A stretch of DNA of 32,172 nucleotides from Anaerobiospirillum sp. NML120448 (lineage in GTDB: Bacteria; Pseudomonadota; Gammaproteobacteria; Enterobacterales; Succinivibrionaceae), in assembly GCF_023050945.1 (NCBI RefSeq), contig NZ_JALKIM010000040.1:1-32172 (forward strand). Direction: 5' to 3'. The first letter of the stretch is position 1. Every line of letters starts with the position of its first letter. The position numbers and the translations under genes were made by a program. The notes under the pieces were generated by a model. The model was not told the origin of the DNA. It was given only the letters and a program-made list of their open reading frames with translations, and did no database searches. Below, one piece after another: positions 8,602-16,761 of this stretch.

Positions 8602-9435
8602 ATGGAACTCGTTTTTGTAGATAGTGATAGAAAGAAATTTGTTGATTGTGCTGTAAATGACCAAGGCTATGTTTTTGAGCTCTGTGTTACCGCCCCTCAA
8701 GGAATCAAAGTAGCCACTAAATTTGGCGCACAACGAATTGAGTTATGCTCTGCATTAAGCGAGGGTGGTTTAACCCCATCTTATGGCTTAATTGCTCATG
8801 CCTGCGATCACTGTGATCCTACCAATACCAAGGTCAATGTACTAATTCGTCCTAGAGCTGGTGATTTTATCTACACTGTAGAAGAAATTAAAATCATGCG
8901 TAATGATATTCTTGAAGCCAAGGCTTTAGGCGTAAATGGTGTGGTATTTGGTTGTTTAACTCCTAATGGTTACATTGATAGAGATGCTATGCACTTTTTA
9001 ATGGAGGCTAGTGAGGGCTTAGAGGTTACATTCAATAGAGCCTTTGATTTATGTGCTAATCGTGAAGAGACCATGGAAATGCTTATTGCTATGGGAGTTA
9101 AAAGAGTACTATCCTCTGGCGGTAAGGCTGATGCATTAACTGGTGCGCAAAACTTAAAAGAGCTTAATGATCAAGCTCAAGGTCGTATTAGCTTAATTGC
9201 AGGTGCAGGTATTAGTCGTTTCAATATTGCTCAAATAGCTAAAATTACTGGTATTAAGGAATACCATTTCTCAGCTAAAGTTTTAGAGCAATCTATGATG
9301 AACTATAAAAATAGTGATGTCTTTATGGGCTTGCCTGGTTCTGATGAGTATGTAATTCAGGCAACAGGTGAGGACAAGGCTTATGAAACTATTTGTGCCT
9401 TACTCCATAATGGCGAAGATGGTTGTTATCTATAA
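8602..9435 (+). CDS. cutC: CutC-family protein (copper homeostasis family)
   Basis: 277 residues with a TIM-barrel CutC domain. FELCVTAPQG starts the domain at ~25, followed by AQRIELCSALSEGGLTPSYG, VLIRPRAGDFIYT, GVNGVVFGCLTPNGYID and VTFNRAFDL. The usual FHRAFD is FNRAFD here. CutC was named for copper tolerance in E. coli, but its biochemical activity is unsettled. A ~24-residue N-terminal extension before the domain (MELVFVDSDRKKF...) is not usual; no start codon lies nearer the domain, so it appears real. A weak AAAGGG ribosome site lies ~11 nt upstream. TATAAT at 8481-8486 may be its promoter. Confidence 0.9.
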   Translation: MELVFVDSDRKKFVDCAVNDQGYVFELCVTAPQGIKVATKFGAQRIELCSALSEGGLTPSYGLIAHACDHCDPTNTKVNVLIRPRAGDFIYTVEEIKIMRNDILEAKALGVNGVVFGCLTPNGYIDRDAMHFLMEASEGLEVTFNRAFDLCANREETMEMLIAMGVKRVLSSGGKADALTGAQNLKELNDQAQGRISLIAGAGISRFNIAQIAKITGIKEYHFSAKVLEQSMMNYKNSDVFMGLPGSDEYVIQATGEDKAYETICALLHNGEDGCYL

Positions 9436-9506
9436 TTTATTATCAATATAGATAATAGTACTGTAAATAGCCAGTAGTTAGCTGGTAATAGCTTGAGCCT
9501 GGATTG

Positions 9507-9536
9507 TTGCTGCTATTGCTATTGCTATTGCTACTG
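9507..9536. repeat. short ATTGCT/GCT microsatellite
   Basis: Three tandem TGCTAT-type units lie in the cutC-pfkA spacer. This is simple sequence with no coding potential. Confidence 0.6.
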
Positions 9537-9623
9537 TACAGTAGGTAGGGTAGTTGTGGCTTACATGGTAGGGCTTTAGTTTGCTTTAGCTCGTTAGCTA
9601 GCCTGCTGAGCTTGATATATAAA

Positions 9624-9655
9624 AAAAGGGGAGCCGAGTGGCTCCCTTTTGTTTT
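9624..9655. terminator. bidirectional terminator between cutC and pfkA
   Basis: GGGAGCC pairs with GGCTCCC around GAGT. The stem is extended by A/T pairs and one G-T wobble, with A-run and T-run on opposite sides, so it can serve both converging genes. Confidence 0.85.
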
Positions 9656-9703
9656 AAATGTTAGCACCTATTAGTGCTATTTGGAGTTTTTTAATCTTTG
9701 CAA

Positions 9704-10669
9704 TTAGCTTAAGGATAAAGCTAAATCATACTGATCTTTACGGAACTTGTGCTTCATGTGCTCGATACACTCAATAATATCATGGTGTACAAGCTCACCA
9801 CGTTGAATACCGATGCAACGACCAGAGTGACCCTCATGTAAAAGCTGTACAGCATAAGCACCCATACGAGAGGCTAATACACGGTCAGCAGCTGATGGGG
9901 TACCACCACGTTGAATATGACCAATAACGGTAGCACGAGTCTCTAAACCAGTTCTTTGCTCGAGTTCATTAGCCATTTGGTGAACGTCAGTTTGGTTCTC
10001 ACAAACAACTAAAATAGCGTGACGCTTGCCCTTAGCAATAGATTCATCGATAGACTTATAAACTGTCTCTTTATCCCAAGGCACTTCTGGAACTAAAACA
10101 GCTTCCACACCGCAAGAAATAGCGGCGCTTACTGCTAAGTCACCACAGTGACGACCCATAACCTCAACTACAGCAATTCTCTTGTGAGAAGAACAGGTAT
10201 CACGTAAACGGTCAATACAAATAACAGCGGTATTTAAAGCTGTATCAAAACCAATTGTAGTGTCAGTACCAGCGATATCGTTATCGATTGTTCCTGGTAA
10301 ACCAATGCAAGGGAAACCTAACTCAGAAATTAGCTTAGCACCCATGTATGAACCATCACCGCCTACAACTACAAGAGCGTCGATGTCATGTTGTTTCATA
10401 ACTTCAACACACTCACGGCGAATTGCTTCTTCCTTGAATTGTGGGAAGCGAGCAGTACCTAAGAAAGTACCACCACGGTTGAGCATATCAGATACACTCT
10501 TGCGATCCAATGGGATGATATTACCCTCGTGAAGACCTAAGTAACCATCTTGAATACCACATACTTCGTAGTTGTAATCAAGAGCGGTACGAACAACAGC
10601 ACGGATAGCTGCATTCATGCCTGGAGAATCACCACCTGAGGTTAAAATACCAATCTTTTTAATAGCCAT
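9704..10669 (-). CDS. pfkA: ATP-dependent 6-phosphofructokinase
   Basis: 321 residues, close to E. coli PfkA (320). [11 protein letters not shown] (11-21) is the nucleotide-binding loop. GGDGSY (103-108) with Gly106 marks an ATP-type rather than PPi-type enzyme. PGTIDND (125-131) carries the catalytic Asp129. MGRHCGDLA and the [14 protein letters not shown] segment bind fructose 6-phosphate and the allosteric effector. It phosphorylates fructose 6-phosphate in glycolysis. AGGA lies 9 nt before the ATG. It follows tpiA on the same strand after a 436-bp structured spacer, so the two glycolytic genes may be co-regulated but are probably not a tight operon. Confidence 0.97.
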   Translation of the reverse strand: MAIKKIGILTSGGDSPGMNAAIRAVVRTALDYNYEVCGIQDGYLGLHEGNIIPLDRKSVSDMLNRGGTFLGTARFPQFKEEAIRRECVEVMKQHDIDALVVVGGDGSYMGAKLISELGFPCIGLPGTIDNDIAGTDTTIGFDTALNTAVICIDRLRDTCSSHKRIAVVEVMGRHCGDLAVSAAISCGVEAVLVPEVPWDKETVYKSIDESIAKGKRHAILVVCENQTDVHQMANELEQRTGLETRATVIGHIQRGGTPSAADRVLASRMGAYAVQLLHEGHSGRCIGIQRGELVHHDIIECIEHMKHKFRKDQYDLALSLS

Positions 10670-10747
10670 TTTATTTATCCTGGATTTGGATTAAAAGCCA
10701 ATAGAGTAAGGAACTATTGCGTTTGTGCAACAGCAGTGCTCTTATTT

Positions 10748-10800
10748 AGATAAACATTTACTCTTTTGATGTTTATCTGTAAGTCTAGAAAATTTCTAGA
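10748..10800 (-). promoter_or_regulatory. two adjacent hairpins in the pfkA leader
   Basis: AGATAAACAT (10748-10757) pairs perfectly with ATGTTTATCT (10769-10778). Six bases further, TCTAGAAA (10784-10791) pairs with TTTCTAGA (10793-10800) around one base. Both lie 80-130 bp before the pfkA start. They could be operators or leader-RNA hairpins. Confidence 0.4.
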
Positions 10801-10916
10801 TGGAAGCGGAATTTAGCAATCACTCAATAATTTGTTCAAGGTCAAATAGTAAGACTACGCTACAAATATAGGTCTGACCAAGTGATTATAAATGATTAAG
10901 TTCCCTATACTAAGGG

Positions 10917-10992
10917 CAAGCAATAGTCAAATAGGACTAAAAGTCGCAAGCACAGCCGACTTTAAATTGCTTGATAATACCTTTTAGGTATT
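10917..10992 (-). other. branched fold in the tpiA-pfkA spacer
   Basis: The outer stem CAAGCAAT (10917-10924)/ATTGCTTG (10966-10973) encloses AAAGTCG (10940-10946)/CGACTTT (10957-10963) and a small AGTC/GACT hairpin. AATACCT/AGGTATT follows to ~10992. No T-tract is present, so this may be a leader RNA, a processing site or a small RNA rather than a terminator. Confidence 0.4.
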
Positions 10993-11105
10993 AAACCTAG
11001 CCTTGATGTGCTCTATCCAAAATCACACCACAAGATAAAGTAACCAAGACTAGGCAGTAGATGCTAAATTTAGCTTAATAAAGCTAAATTCAAGCAAAGT
11101 CTATA

Positions 11106-11870
11106 TTAGGCGTTTGCTACAGCAGCTTCGATAATAGCAGTGAAGTCAGGAGCCTTTAAGGAAGCACCACCAACTAAGCCGCCATCGATGTCTGGCTGAG
11201 CGAATAACTCTGGAGCAGTCTTGGCATTGCAAGAACCACCGTAAAGAATACGAACGCCATCAGCAACTTCCTTGGAGAAAGTAGCTAAGTAAGCACGAAT
11301 GTCAGCGTGAACCTTCTGAGCGATCTCAGGGGTAGCAGTCTTGCCAGTACCAATAGCCCAAATTGGCTCGTAAGCAATAACTGCATTGTTAAAGGACTCA
11401 ATACCGCAAAGGTCGATAACAGCCTTTAACTCCTCACGAACAACGTCCATGGTCTTGCCAGCATCAAATTCAGCCTCAGACTCACCTACGCATAATACTG
11501 GGATTAAGCCGTTTTGCTGAGCTGCCTGATACTTCTGAGCAACATACTCACTTGACTCCTTGTGATAGTCACGACGCTCGGAGTGGCCTACGATAGCGTA
11601 GGTGCAGCCGAACTCACGTAACATTACAGGAGAGTTTTCACCAGTGTATGCACCGCTGGTGTGAATATCACAATCCTCTGAGCCATAGGCAAGCTTGGAG
11701 CCTTGGGTTAAGGTCTCTACCATACCGATGAATACAGCAGGGGCGCAAACAGCAACCTCAGCCTTGCCTGCGGCCTTATCGGCTGGCTCTCTTAAAGCGT
11801 TAACTAAAGCAGTTACAGAATCCTTAGTACCGTTTAGCTTCCAGTTACCCATTACGAGAGGTGTTCTCAT
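11106..11870 (-). CDS. tpiA: triose-phosphate isomerase
   Basis: 254 residues, normal length. Asn9 and Lys11 (MGNWKLNG), His96 (IVGHSERR) and the catalytic Glu168 (AYEPIWAIGTG) are all present. So are the phosphate-gripping ILYGGSC and GGLVGGASL segments near the C-terminus. It interconverts dihydroxyacetone phosphate and glyceraldehyde 3-phosphate in the cytosol. GGAG is 8 nt upstream of the ATG. It is followed on the same strand by pfkA. Confidence 0.97.
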   Translation of the reverse strand: MRTPLVMGNWKLNGTKDSVTALVNALREPADKAAGKAEVAVCAPAVFIGMVETLTQGSKLAYGSEDCDIHTSGAYTGENSPVMLREFGCTYAIVGHSERRDYHKESSEYVAQKYQAAQQNGLIPVLCVGESEAEFDAGKTMDVVREELKAVIDLCGIESFNNAVIAYEPIWAIGTGKTATPEIAQKVHADIRAYLATFSKEVADGVRILYGGSCNAKTAPELFAQPDIDGGLVGGASLKAPDFTAIIEAAVANA

Positions 11871-12710
11871 GTTTAGTCTCCAAATATTTAGAAAAACACA
11901 AATCTACAAAACTACAACCTGCACTTTAATGCTAGCAGCTAATAATATGGCTGTAGCGAGCTTGAGCCATCCTGACCAAACAAGAGGGCTAGATTTGGCT
12001 ATTAAAGTAGGGGCTAACTTTAGCAAATTTGTTTTATGCCCAAAGTCCAATTAATTTACTTAATTGCTACTAAAGCAAATCTAAGCTATACAATGAGGTT
12101 TAGCTTAATCTTGTATTTTGTAACTAGTTAAAAAACAAGTTTTTGATACAAAATAATCAAGAACAATGTTATTTTACACCTAATTTGCAAAATTTAAAAA
12201 AGCTCTTACATATCACAGTTATTAAAATGGGCAATTTGCTTTATTTTGTTTGTCAATGCTCTATTTTGACCAAAAAATTGCCTTAAATGATTGCAATATT
12301 AATTTCAGTAACTCAATATTTGAAGCTTATTTCTTAGGTTCACAACACACTTGCAGCCAGGTCAATCTCACTTTGATATATCTTGTGGTTAGTTAATGGT
12401 GAAAGGATAGTTTCACTACCACTGCTCTTGCCCTTATTGTCTTAGCCCCAATACATCAGATCTAATGTCTATTCATACTATGTAAAACATGCCTTTTGAT
12501 TGATAAGTTAACGCCATCATGCTTATCCTAGCCAAGATGATGGCAAGAGAGGTCTGGCTGGCCTGGCCATGCCCAGTTGGCATGGCTGGCATAGCTTGCC
12601 AGGCCAGGCCAGGTATGGCTTTGTTGGGCTTTGACTGGTTTTGTTTCTTGGTTGTTTTGAGTTAAGTTTGGGGTGAGAGGCTATAAGCGCTTTGCTTATA
12701 GAGGGGTAAT
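11871..12710. other. spacer upstream of tpiA
   Basis: About 840 bp, mostly AT-rich, presumably containing the tpiA promoter. It includes the unusual GC-rich inverted repeat at 12555-12610 and a small hairpin (CTATAAGC 12681-12688 / GCTTATAG 12694-12701). No gene is supported on either strand. Confidence 0.4.
12555..12610. repeat. GC-rich nested palindrome of TGGC/GCCA words
   Basis: The outer arms are GGCTGGCCTGG (12556-12566) and the GCCAGG units at 12598-12610. Inside, GCCATGCC (12566-12573) pairs perfectly with GGCATGGC (12579-12586). This is the most GC-rich stretch in an otherwise AT-rich spacer. Confidence 0.6.
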
Positions 12711-12748
12711 AAAAAAGCCAAGGGCAAAATTATGCTCTTGGCTTTTTT
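12711..12748. terminator. bidirectional terminator after the Nif11-domain gene
   Basis: AAAAAAGCCAAG (12711-12722) pairs with CTTGGCTTTTTT (12737-12748). The inner GGC/GCT pairs contain one wobble. The minus-strand T-run serves the Nif11-domain gene. Confidence 0.85.
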
Positions 12749-12773
12749 GGTAAGTTTTAATCAGCACAAGCTA

Positions 12774-12986
12774 TTATTCTTGAGCTGCAGCGCCTTCTTG
12801 CATGCGCTTGGCAGAGGCGGCTACTTTCTCGAGCTCTTCTAAGGTAAATTCATAACCGAATTTAGCACCTAAAGCTACTAAGTTAGCCTTGAAATTCTCG
12901 TCAGCGGCAATAGCCTCAAATTCCTTTGCTAAATCTTCCTTGTTATCAAGATCGTCGAAAAAGTTGGTAATAGCCTCAAAGCTCAT
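12774..12986 (-). CDS. Nif11-domain small protein
   Basis: 70 residues. The pattern MSFEAITNFFDDL, then DLAKEFEAIA, then LGAKFGYEFTLEELEKV fits the Nif11 domain (~49 residues), found in nitrogen-fixation-linked proteins and as leader peptide of some RiPP precursors. The tail after the domain is short (AASAKRMQEGAAAQE) with no Cys, Ser or Thr-rich core, and no modification enzyme or transporter is nearby. A RiPP precursor role is therefore not supported; a stand-alone acidic helical protein is more likely. A strong AAGGAG lies ~7 nt before the ATG and a strong terminator follows. ybaK ends 97 bp upstream on the same strand, so the two may share a transcript. Confidence 0.7.
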   Translation of the reverse strand: MSFEAITNFFDDLDNKEDLAKEFEAIAADENFKANLVALGAKFGYEFTLEELEKVAASAKRMQEGAAAQE

Positions 12987-13083
12987 GATTTTCTCCTTAG
13001 ATGGAATAAAAATTTTCCAATATGATTATATGCGTAGTGCTAAAACTATAAAGGATTAGCATCACAACTTTAGTAAAAGTTCA

Positions 13084-13551
13084 CTAGACCTTTTCTAAGA
13101 CATCAGCACAAGTGGCATCTAATAGTTTAATTAAATCTTGTGGATTGATGCCTACTGACATGCCTCTTTGACCTGCTGAGACGAGAATTTCTGCCTGATC
13201 TAAAGCAGAGGAGTCAAGAATTGTTAAAGTGCGTCTCTTTTGACCAAAAGGACTAATACCGCCAACTACGTAGCCTGTAATACGCTGAGCTGTTTGTGGA
13301 TCTACTGTGGTGAGATCTTTTAGTTTTAAAGCTCTGGCTGCGGCTTTTAAAGAAATGCGTCCACTAACAGGGACTATACAAGTGACATAAGTTTTGTCGT
13401 GACTCAAGATAATAGTTTTGAAAACTTGGTGCTCATCCATATTAAGAGCATGCGCAGCATGTTTGCCAAAATCATGATTGTCGCTTACATAAGTGTATTC
13501 TTTAAATTGAACTTGGTGCTTAACCAAAAAATCAAGCGCAGGAGTTTTCAT
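13084..13551 (-). CDS. ybaK: Cys-tRNA(Pro)/Cys-tRNA(Cys) deacylase, YbaK family
   Basis: 155 residues, close to E. coli YbaK (159). Lys45 in QVFKTIIL is the essential lysine of the family. VVGGISPFGQKRR (95-107) is the conserved GG-x-SP-x-G loop, and VSAGQRGMSVGI is the C-terminal motif. It hydrolyses cysteine mischarged on tRNA-Pro, proofreading for prolyl-tRNA synthetase. GGGAGG lies 5 nt before the ATG. The Nif11-domain gene follows on the same strand. Confidence 0.95.
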   Translation of the reverse strand: MKTPALDFLVKHQVQFKEYTYVSDNHDFGKHAAHALNMDEHQVFKTIILSHDKTYVTCIVPVSGRISLKAAARALKLKDLTTVDPQTAQRITGYVVGGISPFGQKRRTLTILDSSALDQAEILVSAGQRGMSVGINPQDLIKLLDATCADVLEKV

Positions 13552-13964
13552 ATAGCCTCCCAGGGCTAGCTATCTTAAGAGTAATTGTTTGTTGAATTAT
13601 GTTAGTACTTGATGGCTGCTTTAGCAATAAACATGTATACCAAGCCCTTACTGGTGTTGTACTAGGATAAATAAGAAAATGGCTTTTATAGTGCATTTTT
13701 TGTCTAATTAAGAGATTTTTTTGCACTAATAAAGCAATTATGTTTTTTGTACCATTTGTTTGTGTATGATAGGCCTCGGTTTCAGATGTGGGGCTAAGTC
13801 TTTTTAACAAATTTAGAGGTGCTGCTCTGAGTTGTAAAAAGTAGGCGCTTTTATCGTTTTTGATAAAGATCCTTAATGAAAACAGCCGATAGTCATTGAC
13901 CTTTTAGGGTATTAATTTTTAATATTGAGTGCCTAATTTTGTTTTGTTTTACATGGTGGTACTG
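13552..13964. other. divergent spacer between ybaK and xthA
   Basis: AT-rich, and must carry both promoters. A hairpin TTTATC/GATAAA lies near 13851. No gene is supported. Confidence 0.4.
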
Positions 13965-14777
13965 ATGGAAATTAAGCTTGCTTCTTGGAATGTCAATGGT
14001 ATTAGAGCTGTTAGCGCTAAGGAAGAGTGGCAGCAATGGTTTGCTCAAGACAAATATGATGTCATTGGCTTTCAAGAAACAAAGGCTGAAAAGAGTCAAA
14101 TTCCTGAGCACATTGTTAATAAGGAAGGATATCAAAGTTATTTTGCTAGTTCGGTAGTAAAAAAAGGATATTCTGGTACTGCTGTTTTTTCAAAGATAGA
14201 GCCTAAGTCTGTAGAGATTGAATTACCAGATCCTGCTTTTCAAGGTGAGGGTCGTATTGTCCACTTAGAGTTTGAGAAGTTCCATTTCTTTAATGGTTAT
14301 TTCCCTAATGGTGGCGCTGAGGTTTTAGATGAGAATGGTAAGCCTATCAAGGGACAATTTAAACGAGTCCCCTATAAAATGGGTTTCTTTGATAGTTTCT
14401 TTAAGTATGCTCAAGAGTTACGTAAGAGCAAGCCTATTGTTGTGTGTGGCGATTTTAATATTGCACACAATGAGATAGATTTAGCACGTCCAAAGACTAA
14501 TAAGAACACTACAGGATTCTTGCAGATTGAGCGTGACTTTTTAGATATGTTCACTCAAGCTGGCTATATTGACACTTTCCGTCATGTTCACGGTAATGAA
14601 GAGGGTCATTACTCTTGGTGGTCTTATAAAATGCAAGCTCGTGCTAAGAATGTAGGATGGAGAATTGACTACTTCTTTGTCTCCGATGAGCTTAAAGACA
14701 ATATTAAAGATGCCACTATCGAAAAAGATGTATTCGGCTCTGATCATTGTCCTGTAACTTTAACTTTGGATATTTAG
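13965..14777 (+). CDS. xthA: exodeoxyribonuclease III (AP endonuclease)
   Basis: 270 residues from ATG at 13965, versus 268 in E. coli. It carries all ExoIII metal and active-site motifs: WNVNGIRA (8-15), QETKA with Glu38, GDFNIAH (162-168, Asp163 and Asn165), GWRIDYFF (231-238) and GSDHCPV with Asp260-His261. It cleaves DNA at abasic sites and degrades 3' ends in base-excision repair. ATG at 13965 is preferred because it begins exactly at the domain (MEIKLASWN) and GGTGG lies ~5 nt upstream. An in-frame ATG at 13953 and a GTG at 13929 would add only a few non-conserved residues. Confidence 0.95.
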   Translation: MEIKLASWNVNGIRAVSAKEEWQQWFAQDKYDVIGFQETKAEKSQIPEHIVNKEGYQSYFASSVVKKGYSGTAVFSKIEPKSVEIELPDPAFQGEGRIVHLEFEKFHFFNGYFPNGGAEVLDENGKPIKGQFKRVPYKMGFFDSFFKYAQELRKSKPIVVCGDFNIAHNEIDLARPKTNKNTTGFLQIERDFLDMFTQAGYIDTFRHVHGNEEGHYSWWSYKMQARAKNVGWRIDYFFVSDELKDNIKDATIEKDVFGSDHCPVTLTLDI

Positions 14778-14792
14778 CAATAGCTTTTATGG

Positions 14793-14830
14793 AAAAAGCG
14801 CTCTGTGGGGAAACCCTAGAGCGCTTTTTT
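14793..14830 (+). terminator. xthA terminator
   Basis: AAAAAGCGCTCT (14793-14804) pairs with AGAGCGCTTTTT (14818-14829). The A-run and T-run make it potentially bidirectional. Confidence 0.9.
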
Positions 14831-15021
14831 CTTTTGTGCTCTAGTTCTGACTTTAATTAAAGCAGAAAATATTCAGTTGGCTATTAGCCAAAAATCGCGC
14901 TAGCATTACTGTAGGTGTATACAAATCATGTTTAATGGCCGATGCTGCGCTCAAGGCCGCCCTCTCCCACTTTTTTGTCATGTTAGGGTAGTAGGGTTTG
15001 GACTTACCAACTATCAACTGG

Positions 15022-15118
15022 CCATGCGCCATGCGCTATGGCCATCACCATAGGCCAGAGCCAAGAGTAATGCATCAAGGGGGAATACGCTATGTGCATG
15101 CGCCATGGGCTATAGCCA
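15022..15118. repeat. imperfect direct repeat of CATGCGCCATG units
   Basis: CATGCGCCATGCGCTATGGC (15023-15042) recurs as CATGCGCCATGGGCTATAGC (15097-15116), within a patch rich in NlaIII-type CATG and GGCC words. It lies in the 14831-15201 spacer, where no gene is supported. Confidence 0.5.
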
Positions 15119-15201
15119 CTGGACATGGCTGACGGCCTTTATGCCATAAGGCATGATCAATAGTATGCAGACTTTGGTTTAGTTAGATCGAGGAGTTAGA
15201 T

Positions 15202-15681
15202 ATGGACAAGCAATATCGTTTTGCAACTAGAGAGGATATCCCTCTAATCTTAAAGTTTATTCACGACTTAGCTCATTTTGAGAATTTAGAAAACGAAGTG
15301 ACAGCTACTCCTGAGTTGTTAGAGGATTGGCTTTTTGCAAGAAAAACAGCAGAGGTAATTTTTGCTATTGATAGTCAGGGCAACGAAGTAGGTTTTGCTC
15401 TCTTTTTCCACAACTTCTCAACCTTCTTAGGTAAAGGTGGTATTTATCTTGAAGATCTTTTTGTGATCCCAGAGTACCGTAAGCTTGGCTATGGTAAGTT
15501 CTTGCTTCAAACCCTGGCTAATATTGCTTTAGAGCGTAAGTGTGGTCGTTTAGAGCTATCTTGCTTAGACTGGAATACTAATGCCATTAACTTCTACACC
15601 AAACTTGGTAGTAAAGTAATGGATGATTGGACAACTTATCGTTTTACTGGTGAGTCACTAGAGAATTTAGCAAAACTCTAA
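15202..15681 (+). CDS. GNAT-family acetyltransferase, SSAT-like (polyamine/thialysine type)
   Basis: 159 residues, single GNAT fold. YLEDLFVIPEYRKLGYGKFL (82-101) contains motif A, with the acetyl-CoA-binding R-x-x-G-x-G at 93-98. LELSCLDWNTNAINFYTKLG (117-136) is motif B with Tyr132 as candidate general acid. IYLEDLFV, CLDWN and FYTKLG, together with the length, resemble spermidine/spermine N1-acetyltransferase-like proteins, which acetylate polyamines or thialysine. The real substrate cannot be read from sequence. GAGGAG lies ~8 nt upstream of the ATG. It is a single gene with its own terminator. Confidence 0.85.
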   Translation: MDKQYRFATREDIPLILKFIHDLAHFENLENEVTATPELLEDWLFARKTAEVIFAIDSQGNEVGFALFFHNFSTFLGKGGIYLEDLFVIPEYRKLGYGKFLLQTLANIALERKCGRLELSCLDWNTNAINFYTKLGSKVMDDWTTYRFTGESLENLAKL

Positions 15682-15706
15682 GAGCTTTAGAGTTAAAGAT
15701 ATCATC

Positions 15707-15762
15707 AAGCCAAATGCCGATATTGGTTCTAACATGAGAACAAGAGGTGTTTGGCTTTTTTT
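15707..15762 (+). terminator. two-tier terminator of the acetyltransferase gene
   Basis: AAGCCAAA (15707-15714) pairs with TTTGGCTT (15750-15757), followed by a T-run. A second small stem (GTTCT/AGAAC) sits in the loop. Confidence 0.75.
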
Positions 15763-16586
15763 GTATTTTTATGGGCTCCAAAAACAACTAAAGCTGCAGA
15801 CAGAATCCGCATTCCGTACTGCAGCCCAAGTGCTTCAGCAGCGATTTTAGCAACTTAATAGCTATTATGCAACTTATATTTAGCCAAAGCCTTTATTTTA
15901 CGGGCTTTTTTCAGTCTTGATATGAGGCTAATCCTTAATAGGCTTTAGTCCTATATTTGGCTTAAGTCTTAGCCAAGATAAATGCACTTAAATAGATAGT
16001 TTTGAGCTTAAAGATGCACTTTTATTGTGATAACTGGGGAGGGTCTTGGAAATATTGCTTTAAAAGTGTGCAAATAACACAGCCAGCAGCCATCTAATGG
16101 CTGCCATAGCTTGAGTCTTTAGAGTCTAAACTCTACAATGTATAGCACAAGTTCTTTAAACAGCATTTCATAGCACGTGAGTTTAGTAGTGCTCACATAA
16201 CGGATCTTTTAGACTATGTCTTGTTGTTTTATGAGCTCTGTCGGTTAACTTTTGCAATAAGAACCTATTTCCTTTTTATTATTAAGGTTCTGACATACAA
16301 TAGTGGTTAGCACTAGGCCTTTATGGGCCTTTAATTTTTTTTGCTATACCCTTGTATGCCTACTCTTCTAGTGCATTGGATAATCCTAACTAGTAATAGT
16401 TAGGGTTTAAATTTTTAATTTATTTTTCCTTTAAATGTCATTGGTTGAGTTGTAACAGATGTTAACTAGCTAACAAGGCACCTATCCTGTGAGCTTTGCT
16501 CATGTGTGATGGGGGTATTCAACAAACTAAAAAAGGCATGGTCTTAATTGCTCTTTAAACAGTAATGACGACCTTGAATAACGATA
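15763..16586. other. long spacer upstream of the aroG leader
   Basis: It contains several hairpins: GCTGCAG/CTGCAGC near 15796-15825, GAACCT/AGGTTC at 16261-16290, and AGGCC (16315-16319)/GGCCT (16326-16330). The last is followed by TTAATTTTTTTT and looks like a weak terminator or attenuator upstream of the aroG leader peptide. No coding region is convincing. Confidence 0.4.
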
Positions 16587-16742
16587 ATGAAAGTTTTAAC
16601 TCTCCTTAAATTGCTTGCAGGTGGCTTTTCTCACCGCAATCTAAACGTTATGTCAACTCTCAATGTGTCAAACATTGGCCGATTTAGCTTTGCTCCGTTA
16701 GCTCGTTACTATTACTACTATTCATCTTCTTACAACTTCTAA
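16587..16742 (+). CDS. tyrosine-rich leader peptide of aroG (predicted)
   Basis: An ATG at 16587 opens 51 codons ending TAA 16740-16742. The last residues are RYYYYYSSSYNF: five consecutive Tyr codons (16707-16721), a sixth Tyr three codons later, and Phe last. A run of the pathway's end product just before a biosynthetic gene is the hallmark of an attenuation leader. The stop lies 4 nt before the aroG ribosome site (AAGG 16747) and 19 nt before its ATG. The leader therefore probably acts through translation of aroG rather than a downstream terminator. CACCGC in the leader (16632-16637) is complementary to GCGGTG (16750-16755) overlapping the aroG ribosome site. No strong ribosome site precedes the ATG; ATG at 16650 in frame is an alternative start. 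Confidence 0.65.
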   Translation: MKVLTLLKLLAGGFSHRNLNVMSTLNVSNIGRFSFAPLARYYYYYSSSYNF

Positions 16743-16761
16743 TACTAAGGCGGTGTTCACT

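Noticed and set aside
12774-12986. RiPP precursor peptide
   Set aside because: No core rich in Cys, Ser or Thr, no clear cleavage motif, and no modifying enzyme or exporter in the window.
16564-16608. 14-codon frame starting ATG 16564 as the aroG leader peptide
   Set aside because: It has no aromatic run and ends far from aroG; the overlapping frame from 16587 contains the Tyr codons and ends at the aroG ribosome site.
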